Shown piece by piece: positions 16,908 to 25,377 of a stretch of DNA of 64,000 bases. The notes under the pieces were generated by a model. That model was not told the origin of the DNA. It was given only the letters and a program-made list of their open reading frames with translations, and did not search any database. The stretch comes from an uncultured Lachnospiraceae bacterium (GTDB lineage: Bacteria; Bacillota; Clostridia; Eubacteriales; Anaerofustaceae). The position numbers and the translations under genes were made by a program. The stretch lies in assembly GCA_944381375.1 (NCBI GenBank), contig CALWKX010000014.1, positions 62,001 through 126,000 on the forward strand. The letters are read 5' to 3'. The first letter of the stretch is position 1. The number at the start of each line of letters is the position of its first letter.

Positions 16908-18353
16908 ATGTACGATGTATTAATAATTGGCTGCGGCGTTGTTGGCGCAGCTGTAGCAAGAGAGTTTTCAAAATATAATATTTCACTTGCGGTGCTGGAA
17001 GCCCAAAATGATGTGGCAATGGGGCAGACAAAAGCCAACAGTGCTATTATTCATGCGGGCTATGATCCCGAAACGGGCACTAAGATGGCGAAGCTTAATG
17101 TTTTTGGGAATGAGCTTACAGCTAAACTATGCAAAAAATTGAACGTAAGTTTTAAAAGAATCGGTTCTTTGGTAGTGGCATTTGATGAATATGATCAAAT
17201 GCATGTAAATAATTTATTTAGCAGAGGATCGGCTAATGGTATCAAGGATTTAGAGATTTGGAGCAGAGAAAAATGCCTTAAGGAGGAGCCTGCTCTTTCA
17301 AATAAAGTAAAATGCGCTCTTTACGCTCCCAGCGCCGGCATTATAAATCCATGGGAATATGCTTTGGCATTAGCTCAAACAGCAGTTAAAAACGGCGCTG
17401 ATATTTATTTTGATTCTTTTGTGACTTCAATAAAAAAAGAACAAGAATATTTTAAAGTTAGCGTATTGAATGGCTCCAGCTATTATGCCAAATATATTAT
17501 AAACGCTGCAGGTGTTCATTCGGATGAAATAGCTTCAATGGTTTCTGACAACGCCGTTAAAATTGTTCCTACGAAGGGAGAATATTATCTGCTTGACAAA
17601 TCGCAGGGTACATTGGTAAATCATATTATATTCCAATGTCCTACTGAAAAAGGCAAGGGAGTGTTGGTAGCTCCAACTATACATGGAAATTTGATAGTAG
17701 GGCCGAACGCTGAATATACTAAAAATAAAAACGATACATCAACATCCGCCAGCGGATTGGATTATGTGGCGAAAATGGCTTTAAAATCCGTGCCAGATAT
17801 TAATTTCAAAGATAATATAAGAAATTTTTCAGGCGTTCGCGCAAATACTTTAGATGAAGATTTCATAATCGGAGAAAGTAATACTGTCAAAGGTTTTTTT
17901 AATCTTGCAGGTATAAAATCACCAGGTCTTACGGCAGCTGCAGCGATTGCAAAAGAAATCGTGCAAATTTGCTCGCAAAGCGGTGTTGTGTTAGAAAGAA
18001 AAGATAACTTCATAAACGAAAGAAAAGTAGTGAGCTTAAAGTCTTTAACAGCAGATGAAAAAAATAAGCTCATTTCTTCCGATCCGAAATTCGGCCGTGT
18101 GATATGCCGTTGCGAAACAGTCACGGAGGGAGAAATAATAGCGGCTTTAAGCGGCGTACTCCCTGCACATACTGTAGATGGAGTAAAGAGACGAACCAAC
18201 GCAGGGATGGGAAGGTGCCAGGGCGGTTTTTGTTCTTCAAGAATAGTAGAAATAATATCTTCACAGCTCGGAATTGATCCGTGTGAAGTATTGCAGGACG
18301 CGCAAGGCAGTGTAATTTTGACAAAAAGGACTAAATCCGGAGATACAGTATGA
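16908..18353 (+). CDS. GlpA-like FAD-dependent dehydrogenase with C-terminal [2Fe-2S] domain
   Basis: 481 residues. The N-terminal FAD Rossmann motif is IIGCGVVGAAVAREF, followed by a DAO-type substrate domain (NSAIIHAGYDPETGT, SGVRANTLDEDFIIG). The last about 80 residues are a BFD-like module with ligands CRC (near residue 404) and CQGGFC (near residue 440). This three-gene arrangement is commonly annotated as an anaerobic glycerol-3-phosphate dehydrogenase, oxidising glycerol-3-phosphate to dihydroxyacetone phosphate. No glpK, glpF or GlpC-type gene is nearby, so another 2-hydroxyacid substrate is possible. It overlaps the next gene by 4 nt. Confidence 0.85.
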   Translation: MYDVLIIGCGVVGAAVAREFSKYNISLAVLEAQNDVAMGQTKANSAIIHAGYDPETGTKMAKLNVFGNELTAKLCKKLNVSFKRIGSLVVAFDEYDQMHVNNLFSRGSANGIKDLEIWSREKCLKEEPALSNKVKCALYAPSAGIINPWEYALALAQTAVKNGADIYFDSFVTSIKKEQEYFKVSVLNGSSYYAKYIINAAGVHSDEIASMVSDNAVKIVPTKGEYYLLDKSQGTLVNHIIFQCPTEKGKGVLVAPTIHGNLIVGPNAEYTKNKNDTSTSASGLDYVAKMALKSVPDINFKDNIRNFSGVRANTLDEDFIIGESNTVKGFFNLAGIKSPGLTAAAAIAKEIVQICSQSGVVLERKDNFINERKVVSLKSLTADEKNKLISSDPKFGRVICRCETVTEGEIIAALSGVLPAHTVDGVKRRTNAGMGRCQGGFCSSRIVEIISSQLGIDPCEVLQDAQGSVILTKRTKSGDTV

Positions 18354-19618
18354 GACATTATCAGCTTGCAATAATAGGCGCAGGCCCTGCGGGCCTTGCC
18401 GCCGCGGTTAAAGCTTATGAAAACGGCGTAAAAAAAATATTAGTCATAGAAAGAGATAAAATTTTAGGCGGCATACTGAATCAATGTATTCATAACGGAT
18501 TTGGCCTGCATAGATTCAAACAAGAGCTTACAGGTCCGGAGTACGCTGACAGATATATTAAAATGCTGAATGAAACCTCTGCCGAAATTCAAACAGATAC
18601 TATGGTTTTGAATATAACTAAAGAAAGGATTCTAAGCGTTATCAGTCCTCTGCGTGGTTTTGAAAATATAAAAGCAGATGCTGTAATTTTGGCGATGGGC
18701 TGTAGAGAACGCACAAGGGGAGCGATAAGAATACCCGGCTCGCGTCCCTCCGGGATATTCACTGCCGGAACCGCTCAGCGTTATATAAATATAGACGGGT
18801 ATATGGTAGGCAGGCGTGCAGTTATTCTGGGCTCGGGAGACATAGGCTTGATTATGGCTCGAAGAATGACGCTTGAGGGGGCAAAAGTCCTTGCTTGTAT
18901 AGAGGTTATGCCTTATTCGTCTGGACTTAACAGAAATATTGTTCAGTGCTTAAATGATTTTGATATACCATTGTATTTGTCTCATACTGTAATCGATATA
19001 AAGGGTGCAAACAGACTGGAAAAAGTCATTGCCGCAAAAGTTGATGAAAACAGGCGTCCAATAAAAGGCACGGAAATGGAGTTTGATTGCGATACATTGT
19101 TGCTTTCTATTGGTCTTATTCCGGAAAATGAACTTACGCGCGCTTGCGGCATACAGATAGACTTTAGAACAAACGGCGCTTATGTATATGAAAATATGCA
19201 AACTTCATGCGAAGGAATATTTGCCTGCGGCAATGTTGTTCATGTTCATGATCTTGTGGACTATGTATCTGAAGAAAGCGAAAAAGCGGGCGAAGCCGCA
19301 GCAAAGTATATTTTGGGCGATAAAACATTAAACAACAAAACAATCGAAATTGATGCACAAGGCGCAGTGACCTATACTGTGCCGCAGCGTATGAGATGTG
19401 AAAATATAGATAAAAATTTGAAAGTATTTTTCAGAGTTAATAAAAGTATTGACAAAGCAAAGATAATAGTATCCGATTATCAAAAAGACATAGCTTCGTT
19501 TAAAAAACAATATGTGGTTCCCGGTGAAATGCAAAATATAATACTTGCAAAAAATCAGATAGAAAATATTAGGGGCGATTATATTACAATAAGAGCAGAG
19601 GAAATAATAAGTGAGTAA
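18350..19618 (+). CDS. FAD/NAD(P)-dependent oxidoreductase, partner of the GlpA-like protein
   Basis: 422 residues with two Rossmann folds: the FAD-binding IIGAGPAGLAAAVKAYENG at the N-terminus and the NAD(P)-binding VILGSGDIGLIMARRM near residue 165. ILNQCIHNGFGLH and GIFACGNVVHVHDLVD are family signatures. There is no redox-active CxxC disulfide of the thioredoxin-reductase type. It probably relays electrons from the GlpA-like subunit to NAD(P)+ or another carrier. It is translationally coupled at both ends. Confidence 0.85.
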   Translation: MRHYQLAIIGAGPAGLAAAVKAYENGVKKILVIERDKILGGILNQCIHNGFGLHRFKQELTGPEYADRYIKMLNETSAEIQTDTMVLNITKERILSVISPLRGFENIKADAVILAMGCRERTRGAIRIPGSRPSGIFTAGTAQRYINIDGYMVGRRAVILGSGDIGLIMARRMTLEGAKVLACIEVMPYSSGLNRNIVQCLNDFDIPLYLSHTVIDIKGANRLEKVIAAKVDENRRPIKGTEMEFDCDTLLLSIGLIPENELTRACGIQIDFRTNGAYVYENMQTSCEGIFACGNVVHVHDLVDYVSEESEKAGEAAAKYILGDKTLNNKTIEIDAQGAVTYTVPQRMRCENIDKNLKVFFRVNKSIDKAKIIVSDYQKDIASFKKQYVVPGEMQNIILAKNQIENIRGDYITIRAEEIISE

Positions 19619-19961
19619 AAGTATGATATGTATTTGCTGTCCTAAGGGGTGCCATTTGGTATACGATGAAAAAAGTGGAAATGTCAGCGGAAACTCATGT
19701 GCTATGGGCGCGCGATATGCTGCTGCTGAAGCGGTTGACCCTAAAAGAGTCGTAACTTCTACAGTGAGAATAAACAGCAGTACGGCCGTAATGCTCCCTG
19801 TTAAAACAAATTTTGCTATTCCTAAACACATGGTAATGAAAGCAGTCGAATTGCTGAATGATATAGAAGTGCAGCCTCCTGTATTCATTGGAGACGTTGT
19901 ATATAAAAATATACTGGGAACGGGAGCGGACTTTGTTTGCACAAAAACGGTTAACGAGTGA
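19611..19961 (+). CDS. DUF1667 domain protein, third component of the flavoprotein operon
   Basis: 116 residues from a GTG at 19611 overlapping the previous gene by 8 nt; an ATG at 19623 is an alternative. It opens with a Cys cluster (MICICCPKGCHL, then GNSCAMG) suited to binding an Fe-S cluster, followed by the KTNFAIPKHMVMKAVELLND segment typical of DUF1667. These proteins almost always accompany GlpA-like and FAD-oxidoreductase genes. I infer a small electron-transfer subunit. Confidence 0.85.
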   Translation: MSKSMICICCPKGCHLVYDEKSGNVSGNSCAMGARYAAAEAVDPKRVVTSTVRINSSTAVMLPVKTNFAIPKHMVMKAVELLNDIEVQPPVFIGDVVYKNILGTGADFVCTKTVNE

Positions 19962-20022
19962 TGTAAATATTTAAAGTCATTATCCTGTAAAGCAAAAGCT
20001 ATGTCAAACAGATTAAATGCAT

Positions 20023-20068
20023 AGCAATAATTATTTATTGTAAAACGATAAATAATTATTGCTTTTTT
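20023..20068 (+). terminator. Terminator of the flavoprotein operon
   Basis: A 16-bp perfect stem (20023-20038 with 20048-20063) and a 9-nt loop, followed by TTTTTT. Confidence 0.9.
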
Positions 20069-20116
20069 GATTTGTGTGTGTTACACTGGATACGAGCAAA
20101 TCAAGGAGGTTGTTTT

Positions 20117-20596
20117 ATGAAGCAAAAAAAACTTTCAAGATGGTTGAAATGTTTAATTATAGGCGTTGGTATTTGCGCAATTATTATTTATGCTTTGATT
20201 ATTCCTTTTATGGGAATATCTCTTCGGGATCAATATCCTGAATTTTCTTATTGTTTTTGGCCATGGCTGATTTTTATTTGGGCTACAGGTATTCCTTGCT
20301 GTATAATCCTGATTATTGGATGGGAAATATCTTCGAATATAGGTTCAGACAGGGCTTTTTCGGAAATCAATGCAAAATTGTTTGAATGGATTTCCTTTTT
20401 GACAGCTGGAGATTCCGCTTTTTTCTTCGTGGGTAATGTTGTTTTTTTCAGTTTAAATATGAGTCATCCGAGCATTGTGTTGGCGTCATTTTTCATAGTG
20501 TTTATAGGAGTTGCAATCTCGGTAGCGTGCTCCGTATTATCTCATTTGGTCAGAAAAGCAGCCATATTGCAGGATCAAAGCGACTTGACTATATAA
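20117..20596 (+). CDS. DUF2975 family membrane protein
   Basis: 159 residues from the ATG at 20117, 7 nt after AAGGAGGT; the longer reading frame from 20072 lacks a site. Four hydrophobic segments are visible. The layout, and a following small XRE gene, are those of the DUF2975/YoaS membrane proteins paired with YozG-type regulators. The pair is presumably a membrane sensor with a cognate repressor, though the signal is unknown. Confidence 0.75.
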   Translation: MKQKKLSRWLKCLIIGVGICAIIIYALIIPFMGISLRDQYPEFSYCFWPWLIFIWATGIPCCIILIIGWEISSNIGSDRAFSEINAKLFEWISFLTAGDSAFFFVGNVVFFSLNMSHPSIVLASFFIVFIGVAISVACSVLSHLVRKAAILQDQSDLTI

Positions 20597-20611
20597 AGGG
20601 GTTATGCAGTA

Positions 20612-20821
20612 ATGGAAGGAGAAATAATTTTTAATATCGATGTCATGCTTGCAAAAAGAAAAATGAGTGTAACTGAGCTTTCTGAACGTGTGGGTATTAC
20701 ATTGGCGAATGTATCTATATTGAAAAACGGCAAAGCAAAAGCTATAAAAATTTCCACTCTTGCAAAGCTATGCGAAGCTTTGGATTGTCAGCCTGGAGAT
20801 ATTTTGGAATATAAAAAATGA
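20612..20821 (+). CDS. Small XRE-family regulator (YozG-like)
   Basis: 69 residues, essentially one Cro/CI helix-turn-helix: VMLAKRKMSVTELSERVGIT then LANVSILKNGKAKAIKIS and LCEALDCQPGDIL. The final motif is diagnostic of the YozG/small-XRE group. It is preceded by AAGGGG. It forms a unit with the DUF2975 gene before it and overlaps the following gene by 4 nt. Confidence 0.85.
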   Translation: MEGEIIFNIDVMLAKRKMSVTELSERVGITLANVSILKNGKAKAIKISTLAKLCEALDCQPGDILEYKK

Positions 20822-21291
20822 ATAAATCAAAAAAAAAAAAAATTATTTTATTGGTATGTATAGCGCTAATCATCAGCATGTTTATTACAATTGCTATAGT
20901 TTGTAAATGGATTAATAATTATTCAAAGCTTCTCAATGAAAATTGGGGAATTAAAATTCCTGCTACTGCCCATTGCAGACAAATTTACGAAATGGATTCA
21001 GGTCCCAGCTTTCATGGGGACGGTATAAGATATCATATATTTTCATATAAAAACGAAGATGACATAAAGGATATGTTGGCGTGGAGATCTGATGAAGGCA
21101 TAACGATATTTAATCAGAGTTATTCTGAAGCAGTCAATGCATGGCTTGATAGAATTACTGTGTCTTATTCACATCGTCCGAATTATAATGAATGTTGCTA
21201 TTGGTATCAAACCAAGGACGATAACAGTGAAGTATTGGTTTTATGGGATAAATCGCAGAGTAAATTATACATAGTGGAATCTTTCCTGTAG
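20818..21291 (+). CDS. Membrane-anchored protein of unknown function
   Basis: 157 residues; the ATG overlaps the stop of the XRE gene (ATGA), indicating coupled translation. A Lys-rich start is followed by one membrane helix (about residues 9-30), then about 125 extracytoplasmic residues with three Cys, including an adjacent CC pair, and several aromatic clusters (YHIFSYKNEDD, CCYWYQTKDD). I do not recognise the family. It resembles small extracellular domains encoded with membrane/XRE pairs and may be the effector or sensor of that system. Confidence 0.65.
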   Translation: MNKSKKKKIILLVCIALIISMFITIAIVCKWINNYSKLLNENWGIKIPATAHCRQIYEMDSGPSFHGDGIRYHIFSYKNEDDIKDMLAWRSDEGITIFNQSYSEAVNAWLDRITVSYSHRPNYNECCYWYQTKDDNSEVLVLWDKSQSKLYIVESFL

Positions 21292-21321
21292 TTAATAATT
21301 TACCACTAGTGAAAATTATAA

Positions 21322-21356
21322 AACAGAGCAAAACTTATGTTTAGTTTTGCTCTGTT
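21322..21356. terminator. Bidirectional terminator between the unknown gene and larC
   Basis: A 13-bp perfect stem (21322-21334 with 21344-21356) between convergent genes. Confidence 0.8.
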
Positions 21357-21367
21357 ATGTTTATATT

Positions 21368-22651
21368 TTATTTATTGTCAGTAATTTGCCTGTATATTTC
21401 CTTTTCAGCCTGCACATATGACATATTATTCTCAGAAGCTATTTTAGCAATGTCATCGTATTCGGCTTTAAGTTTCCTTGTATCATACCCGTCGCTTAGT
21501 TTAACTTTTACATTTCCAAAAGTCGTTGCCAATGTTACATTGTTTTGATTCAGCGCATATCTTTCATATTCAGCTTTTCTAACGCCTATGCTGGTGGTAT
21601 ATTTCAACATGGATTTTGCTATTCTATCCGCATCGCTTTTCTTTACTATACATGTTAGAAGTGTTGCAGGGCGAAGTTTTTTCATATAAATTGGGGTAGT
21701 AAATACGTCTAAAGCCCCTTCGTCAAATAACTTCTGCACAGCATAGCCGATAGCTTCTGCGCTCATATCATCTATATTGCATTTTAGCTCCGCAATCACT
21801 TCATTTGCCGTTGATGACAAAGTATCATCAGTGCGCCCTAAAAAAGCTCTTATTACATTAGCCTGCTCTAAATCTTTTTTGCCCATTCCGTAGCCTGTGC
21901 GCTCATTCGTCATCAAAGGTTTAGGTCCGAATTCAGAGCAGAAATGTTTTATCAAAGCAGCTCCCGTAGGAGTACATAGCTCAGCGTTCATACCGTTTGA
22001 GTACGAAGGTATTCCTCTTAATATTATTTCCGTTGCCGGAGTGGGCACAGGTAAAACTCCATGAGCAGTGAGTACTTTTCCGCTTCCCGTATTGATATAC
22101 GAAGCAGTAATTTTATCAGCTCCGATAAGTTCTATAAGCCAACATACGCCGACTATATCAGCAATGGCGTCTTTTGAGCCCACTTCATGAAAATGTACTT
22201 TGCTTACAGTTGTGCAATGAGCCTGAGCTTCCGCTTCTGCAATGATTTTATATACTGAAAGCGCATTGTATTTAACACTTTGAGGAATTTTTAAATTGTT
22301 GATAGTAACAGCGATGGTTTCTATATCTGAATGTGTGTGTTCATGGTTGTGACTGTGTATTTTGGTGGAGGCATTGGCGTCCTTTGTATGAAGATGATCA
22401 GCATTAATGATTTTATCTTTCAGCATTTTTATATCTATGCTTTCTTCTTCATGTCCGTTTACTAATACTGATACGCCTCTTGCTCTTATGCCGCATTTTT
22501 TCCCTTCACATGTGTTTATGCTTACTCCTTCAAGCCCCATGTTATTAAGCGCGTGCACAAATTCGTCGGCTTGATCATATATATCTAATAACGCCGCCAT
22601 AAGCATATCGCCGGCGGCTCCCATACTCAGCTCGAAATAAAGATTTTTCAT
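21368..22651 (-). CDS. larC: Nickel insertase for nickel-pincer cofactor, LarC
   Basis: 427 residues from the ATG at 22651, which overlaps the larB stop (ATGA); the longer frame extending into larB is spurious. Signatures are FELSMGAAGDMLMAALLD at the N-terminus and VHFHEVGSKDAIADIVG near residue 145. A His-rich segment (HSHNHEHTHSD, near residue 100) is suited to holding nickel. LarC uses CTP to insert Ni into the pyridinium bisthiocarboxylate scaffold. Here it is one continuous ORF, unlike the frameshift-split larC1/C2 of Lactobacillus plantarum. The client enzyme (LarA or a relative) is not in the window. Confidence 0.93.
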   Translation of the reverse strand: MKNLYFELSMGAAGDMLMAALLDIYDQADEFVHALNNMGLEGVSINTCEGKKCGIRARGVSVLVNGHEEESIDIKMLKDKIINADHLHTKDANASTKIHSHNHEHTHSDIETIAVTINNLKIPQSVKYNALSVYKIIAEAEAQAHCTTVSKVHFHEVGSKDAIADIVGVCWLIELIGADKITASYINTGSGKVLTAHGVLPVPTPATEIILRGIPSYSNGMNAELCTPTGAALIKHFCSEFGPKPLMTNERTGYGMGKKDLEQANVIRAFLGRTDDTLSSTANEVIAELKCNIDDMSAEAIGYAVQKLFDEGALDVFTTPIYMKKLRPATLLTCIVKKSDADRIAKSMLKYTTSIGVRKAEYERYALNQNNVTLATTFGNVKVKLSDGYDTRKLKAEYDDIAKIASENNMSYVQAEKEIYRQITDNK

Positions 22652-23403
22652 TTGCAAGACTCCATTCTGTTGATCATATTTGCTAAAAATCCGGCTCCAA
22701 AGCCGTTGTCTATATTTACTACGCTTACACCGCTTGCACAGGAGTTGAGCATTGACAAAAGAGCGCTCAAGCCTCCGAAATTCGCGCCGTACCCGACGCT
22801 CGTAGGAACAGCAATGACAGGGCAATCAACTAAACCGCCGATTACGCTTGCCAAAGCTCCCTCCATACCTGCCACGGCGATTACTACTCTTGCGTCAGCA
22901 AGTTCGTTGTAGTTGGATAGCAGTCTGTGGATTCCTGCTACTCCCACATCGTAAAGCCTTGTGACACGGTTGCCTAAAGCTTCTGCTGTAACAGCGGCTT
23001 CTTCGCTTACAGGCATATCGCTTGTTCCTCCAGTTGCTATCACTATACTGCCAAAAGGTTCGTCATATTTTTTTTCATTTACTATTGCAATTTTCGCTTC
23101 TTTATAATAATGAATATCCGCTTTGTCTTTTAAATAATCAGCGGCTTCTTCGTTTAATCTTGTTATAATGATATTTTCCGCGTTGTTGCGCGTAAGGCTT
23201 TCAAGAATCCCTTTTATCTGATATGGCGTCTTATTTTGAGCAAATATAACTTCACCAACGCCTTGCCGCACTTTTCTATGATGATCTATTTTTGCGTATC
23301 CCAAATCTTCGAAAGGATAAAGCTTGAGCTGCTTAACAGCTTCATCAACGTCAATTTTGCCTTCTTTTACATTATTAAGTATTCTTTTTACAGCTTCTTC
23401 CAT
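22648..23403 (-). CDS. larB: Nicotinate adenine dinucleotide carboxylase, LarB
   Basis: 251 residues. The C-terminal half has the PurE-like fold with VIATGGTSDMPVSEEAA near residue 122 and AVPTSVGYGANFGG near residue 195. LarB carboxylates and hydrolyses NaAD to give pyridine-3,5-dicarboxylate mononucleotide, the first step of nickel-pincer cofactor synthesis. The C-terminus is Cys-rich-free except for ESCK. It lies between larE (6 nt gap) and larC (4 nt overlap), so the three are one transcription unit. Confidence 0.93.
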   Translation of the reverse strand: MEEAVKRILNNVKEGKIDVDEAVKQLKLYPFEDLGYAKIDHHRKVRQGVGEVIFAQNKTPYQIKGILESLTRNNAENIIITRLNEEAADYLKDKADIHYYKEAKIAIVNEKKYDEPFGSIVIATGGTSDMPVSEEAAVTAEALGNRVTRLYDVGVAGIHRLLSNYNELADARVVIAVAGMEGALASVIGGLVDCPVIAVPTSVGYGANFGGLSALLSMLNSCASGVSVVNIDNGFGAGFLANMINRMESCK

Positions 23404-23409
23404 CTACTG

Positions 23410-24174
23410 TTACCTTGCTTTTAAATTAAGCGTTATTTCTTTAAAAATACCGCTGAGTTTATCGTATATTTGCTTTCTTGCGTCTATAAATTTTTTGAAG
23501 TCGCCTTCCGTTATTTCTATTTTTGCATTTACGCCGTCTGTTCTGACTCTGAAATCTTTAAATCCTAACGAGAACATATAATCTTCGCTTTCGGAAATTT
23601 TTTCCAATATTGTTTTGTTTATAGCTACGCCTTCGATTATCCTTGTTGCAAGACAGGAATAAGAGGGTTTGTTCCAAGTGAATAAGCCTGCGCGTTTTGA
23701 TAATATTCGCACGTCCTGCTTTTTTATACCGCACAGCTTTAAAGGAGATATAACGTTAAGCTGCTTTAGTGATTTGCTGCCCGGGCGTTCGAATTCATTA
23801 TCGGTTGCGTTTGTCCCGTCCAAAAGAATATTATATCCGTCTTTCAGCGCTTCTGTTTTTATGGCTTCGATGATGAATTTTTTGCAGTAATAACATCGCA
23901 GGCTGTCATTTTTTACCGCTTCATTATTGAAAATATCAAGTTTTATAATCCTAATGTCTGCATTTAAAACATTGCATAATCTGACAGCATCCCTCAGCTC
24001 GAACTCCGGCTGAAAATTAGTTTTTACATAATATGCTTTTATGTCGCAGCCGTTTTTTAAAGCTGAATACAAAACATATGCAGAATCTGTTCCTCCGGAA
24101 AAAGCCAATGCGGCTTTAGTATGTATGTCGAAAAATTTTTTTAAAGACTGAACATAAATTTCTTGATTATCCAT
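23410..24174 (-). CDS. larE: Sulfur transferase LarE
   Basis: 254 residues. The ATP pyrophosphatase P-loop is FSGGTDSAYV near residue 25. A Cys pair occurs in RCYYCKK near residue 95. The Cys in SYSCLATR (near residue 174) aligns by position with the sacrificial sulfur-donor Cys176 of the Lactobacillus enzyme. LarE adds the two thiocarboxylate sulfurs to the cofactor precursor. It is the first gene of the larE-larB-larC operon. The start codon has no clear ribosome binding site, although the promoter is strong. Confidence 0.92.
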   Translation of the reverse strand: MDNQEIYVQSLKKFFDIHTKAALAFSGGTDSAYVLYSALKNGCDIKAYYVKTNFQPEFELRDAVRLCNVLNADIRIIKLDIFNNEAVKNDSLRCYYCKKFIIEAIKTEALKDGYNILLDGTNATDNEFERPGSKSLKQLNVISPLKLCGIKKQDVRILSKRAGLFTWNKPSYSCLATRIIEGVAINKTILEKISESEDYMFSLGFKDFRVRTDGVNAKIEITEGDFKKFIDARKQIYDKLSGIFKEITLNLKAR

Positions 24175-24225
24175 ATTTACAAAGGGAGTGTAAAACTATC
24201 TTTTTTATGAAAGACTTTGAAATTA

Positions 24226-24254
24226 ATTATAAAATTAATGCGCTTTTATGTCAA
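24226..24254 (-). promoter_or_regulatory. Promoter of larE-larB-larC
   Basis: On the minus strand, TTGACA (24254-24249), a 17-nt spacer and TATAAT (24231-24226): perfect consensus. It faces away from the WYL regulator, whose product may act here. Confidence 0.7.
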
Positions 24255-24302
24255 TAATGGATTTTTTTCTATAAATAATGTATCATTAATAAGGAGATTA
24301 TT

Positions 24303-25286
24303 ATGAAAGCTGCGTCTAATTCAAAACTGAGAATTCTATATCTAATGAAAATATTTACCAAAGAGACCGATGAATATCATACGGTCACTGTTCCTCAGCT
24401 CGTAACAAAGCTGGCAAGTTACGGAATCGAAGCGGAAAGACGAACTTTATATGATGATATAGATATCTTGAGGTTATTCGGACTTGACATCGCTGTCAAA
24501 AAAAGCAGAACATATAATTATTATCTTGCTTCCAGAGATTTTGAACTGCCTGAACTAAAGCTTCTTGTCGATGCTGTGCAATGCTCAAAGTTCATAACAA
24601 TGAAAAAATCAGAAGAGCTTATAAAAAAAATAAGCAGTCTTGCAGGAGAATTCCAGGCAAAAGAGCTGAAAAGAGACGTGTATATGTATAACCGCGTAAA
24701 ATCTATGAATGAAGCGATTTATTTTAATGTTGACAATATACATAAAGCGATAAACGAAAACAAACAGCTTATATTTAAATATGCTGAATACAAGAACGAT
24801 AAGCATTTGCATCTGAAAAGGGGAGGAGAGGAATATTCAGTCAGTCCTTATTTGCTGACATGGTATGAGGACAATTATTATATGGTTGCTTACCATGAGC
24901 GTTACAATGCGCTTACGCATTTCAGAGTTGATAAAATGATTCAGTCCAGACTCAGCGGCAACGCTCGCATAGATCTCGGATTAAGCCTCAATCCTTCTGA
25001 ATATGCAAAAAAAACGTTCGGAATGTTTCCCGGCGATGAAAAAAATGTTGAAGTAAGATTTGATGAGAGTTTAATAGGAGCAGTTATAGACCGTTTCGGA
25101 AAGGACACTTTTATAATAGATGAAAATAACGGATATTTCAGGGCAGTGCTGAAAGTTGCTGTAAGCAATTCATTTTTGTCATGGCTGTTTCAGTTCGGCG
25201 GTAAAGCGGTAATTTTGGCTCCTGATGAAGTCATTGACCAAATGAAGTCGCTTTTGAATAAAGTTCAAAACAGATATGAAAAATAA
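24303..25286 (+). CDS. WYL-domain transcriptional regulator
   Basis: 327 residues. An N-terminal winged helix (HTH_11 type; HTVTVPQLVTKLASYGIEAE, ERRTLYDDIDILR) is followed by a WYL domain at about 140-215 (LIFKYAEYKNDKH, YLLTWYEDNYYMVAYHE) and a WCX-like C-terminal extension. WYL regulators bind a small ligand or nucleic acid. It is transcribed divergently from the lar operon across a 130-nt gap, so it may regulate nickel-pincer cofactor synthesis; that link is positional inference only. RBS AAGGAG. Confidence 0.88.
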   Translation: MKAASNSKLRILYLMKIFTKETDEYHTVTVPQLVTKLASYGIEAERRTLYDDIDILRLFGLDIAVKKSRTYNYYLASRDFELPELKLLVDAVQCSKFITMKKSEELIKKISSLAGEFQAKELKRDVYMYNRVKSMNEAIYFNVDNIHKAINENKQLIFKYAEYKNDKHLHLKRGGEEYSVSPYLLTWYEDNYYMVAYHERYNALTHFRVDKMIQSRLSGNARIDLGLSLNPSEYAKKTFGMFPGDEKNVEVRFDESLIGAVIDRFGKDTFIIDENNGYFRAVLKVAVSNSFLSWLFQFGGKAVILAPDEVIDQMKSLLNKVQNRYEK

Positions 25287-25326
25287 AAGTCAAAATTTAT
25301 ATTATGCCGCAAGGCGAACAAGTTTT

Positions 25327-25371
25327 GCATAAGGCAAATAATGAACGGTTTTCGTCTTATTTGCCTTATGC
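25327..25371. terminator. Bidirectional terminator between the WYL gene and metK
   Basis: A 15-bp perfect stem (25327-25341 with 25357-25371) between convergent genes. Confidence 0.85.
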
Positions 25372-25377
25372 GTTTAT

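Noticed and set aside
22652-22825. 58-residue N-terminal extension of larC
   Set aside because: The extension lies entirely within larB; the ATG at 22651 overlaps the larB stop and gives the family N-terminus.
24175-24302. Nickel/cobalt (NiCo) riboswitch upstream of larE
   Set aside because: The gap of about 50 nt from the predicted start of transcription to larE is too short for the aptamer, and no matching core was seen.
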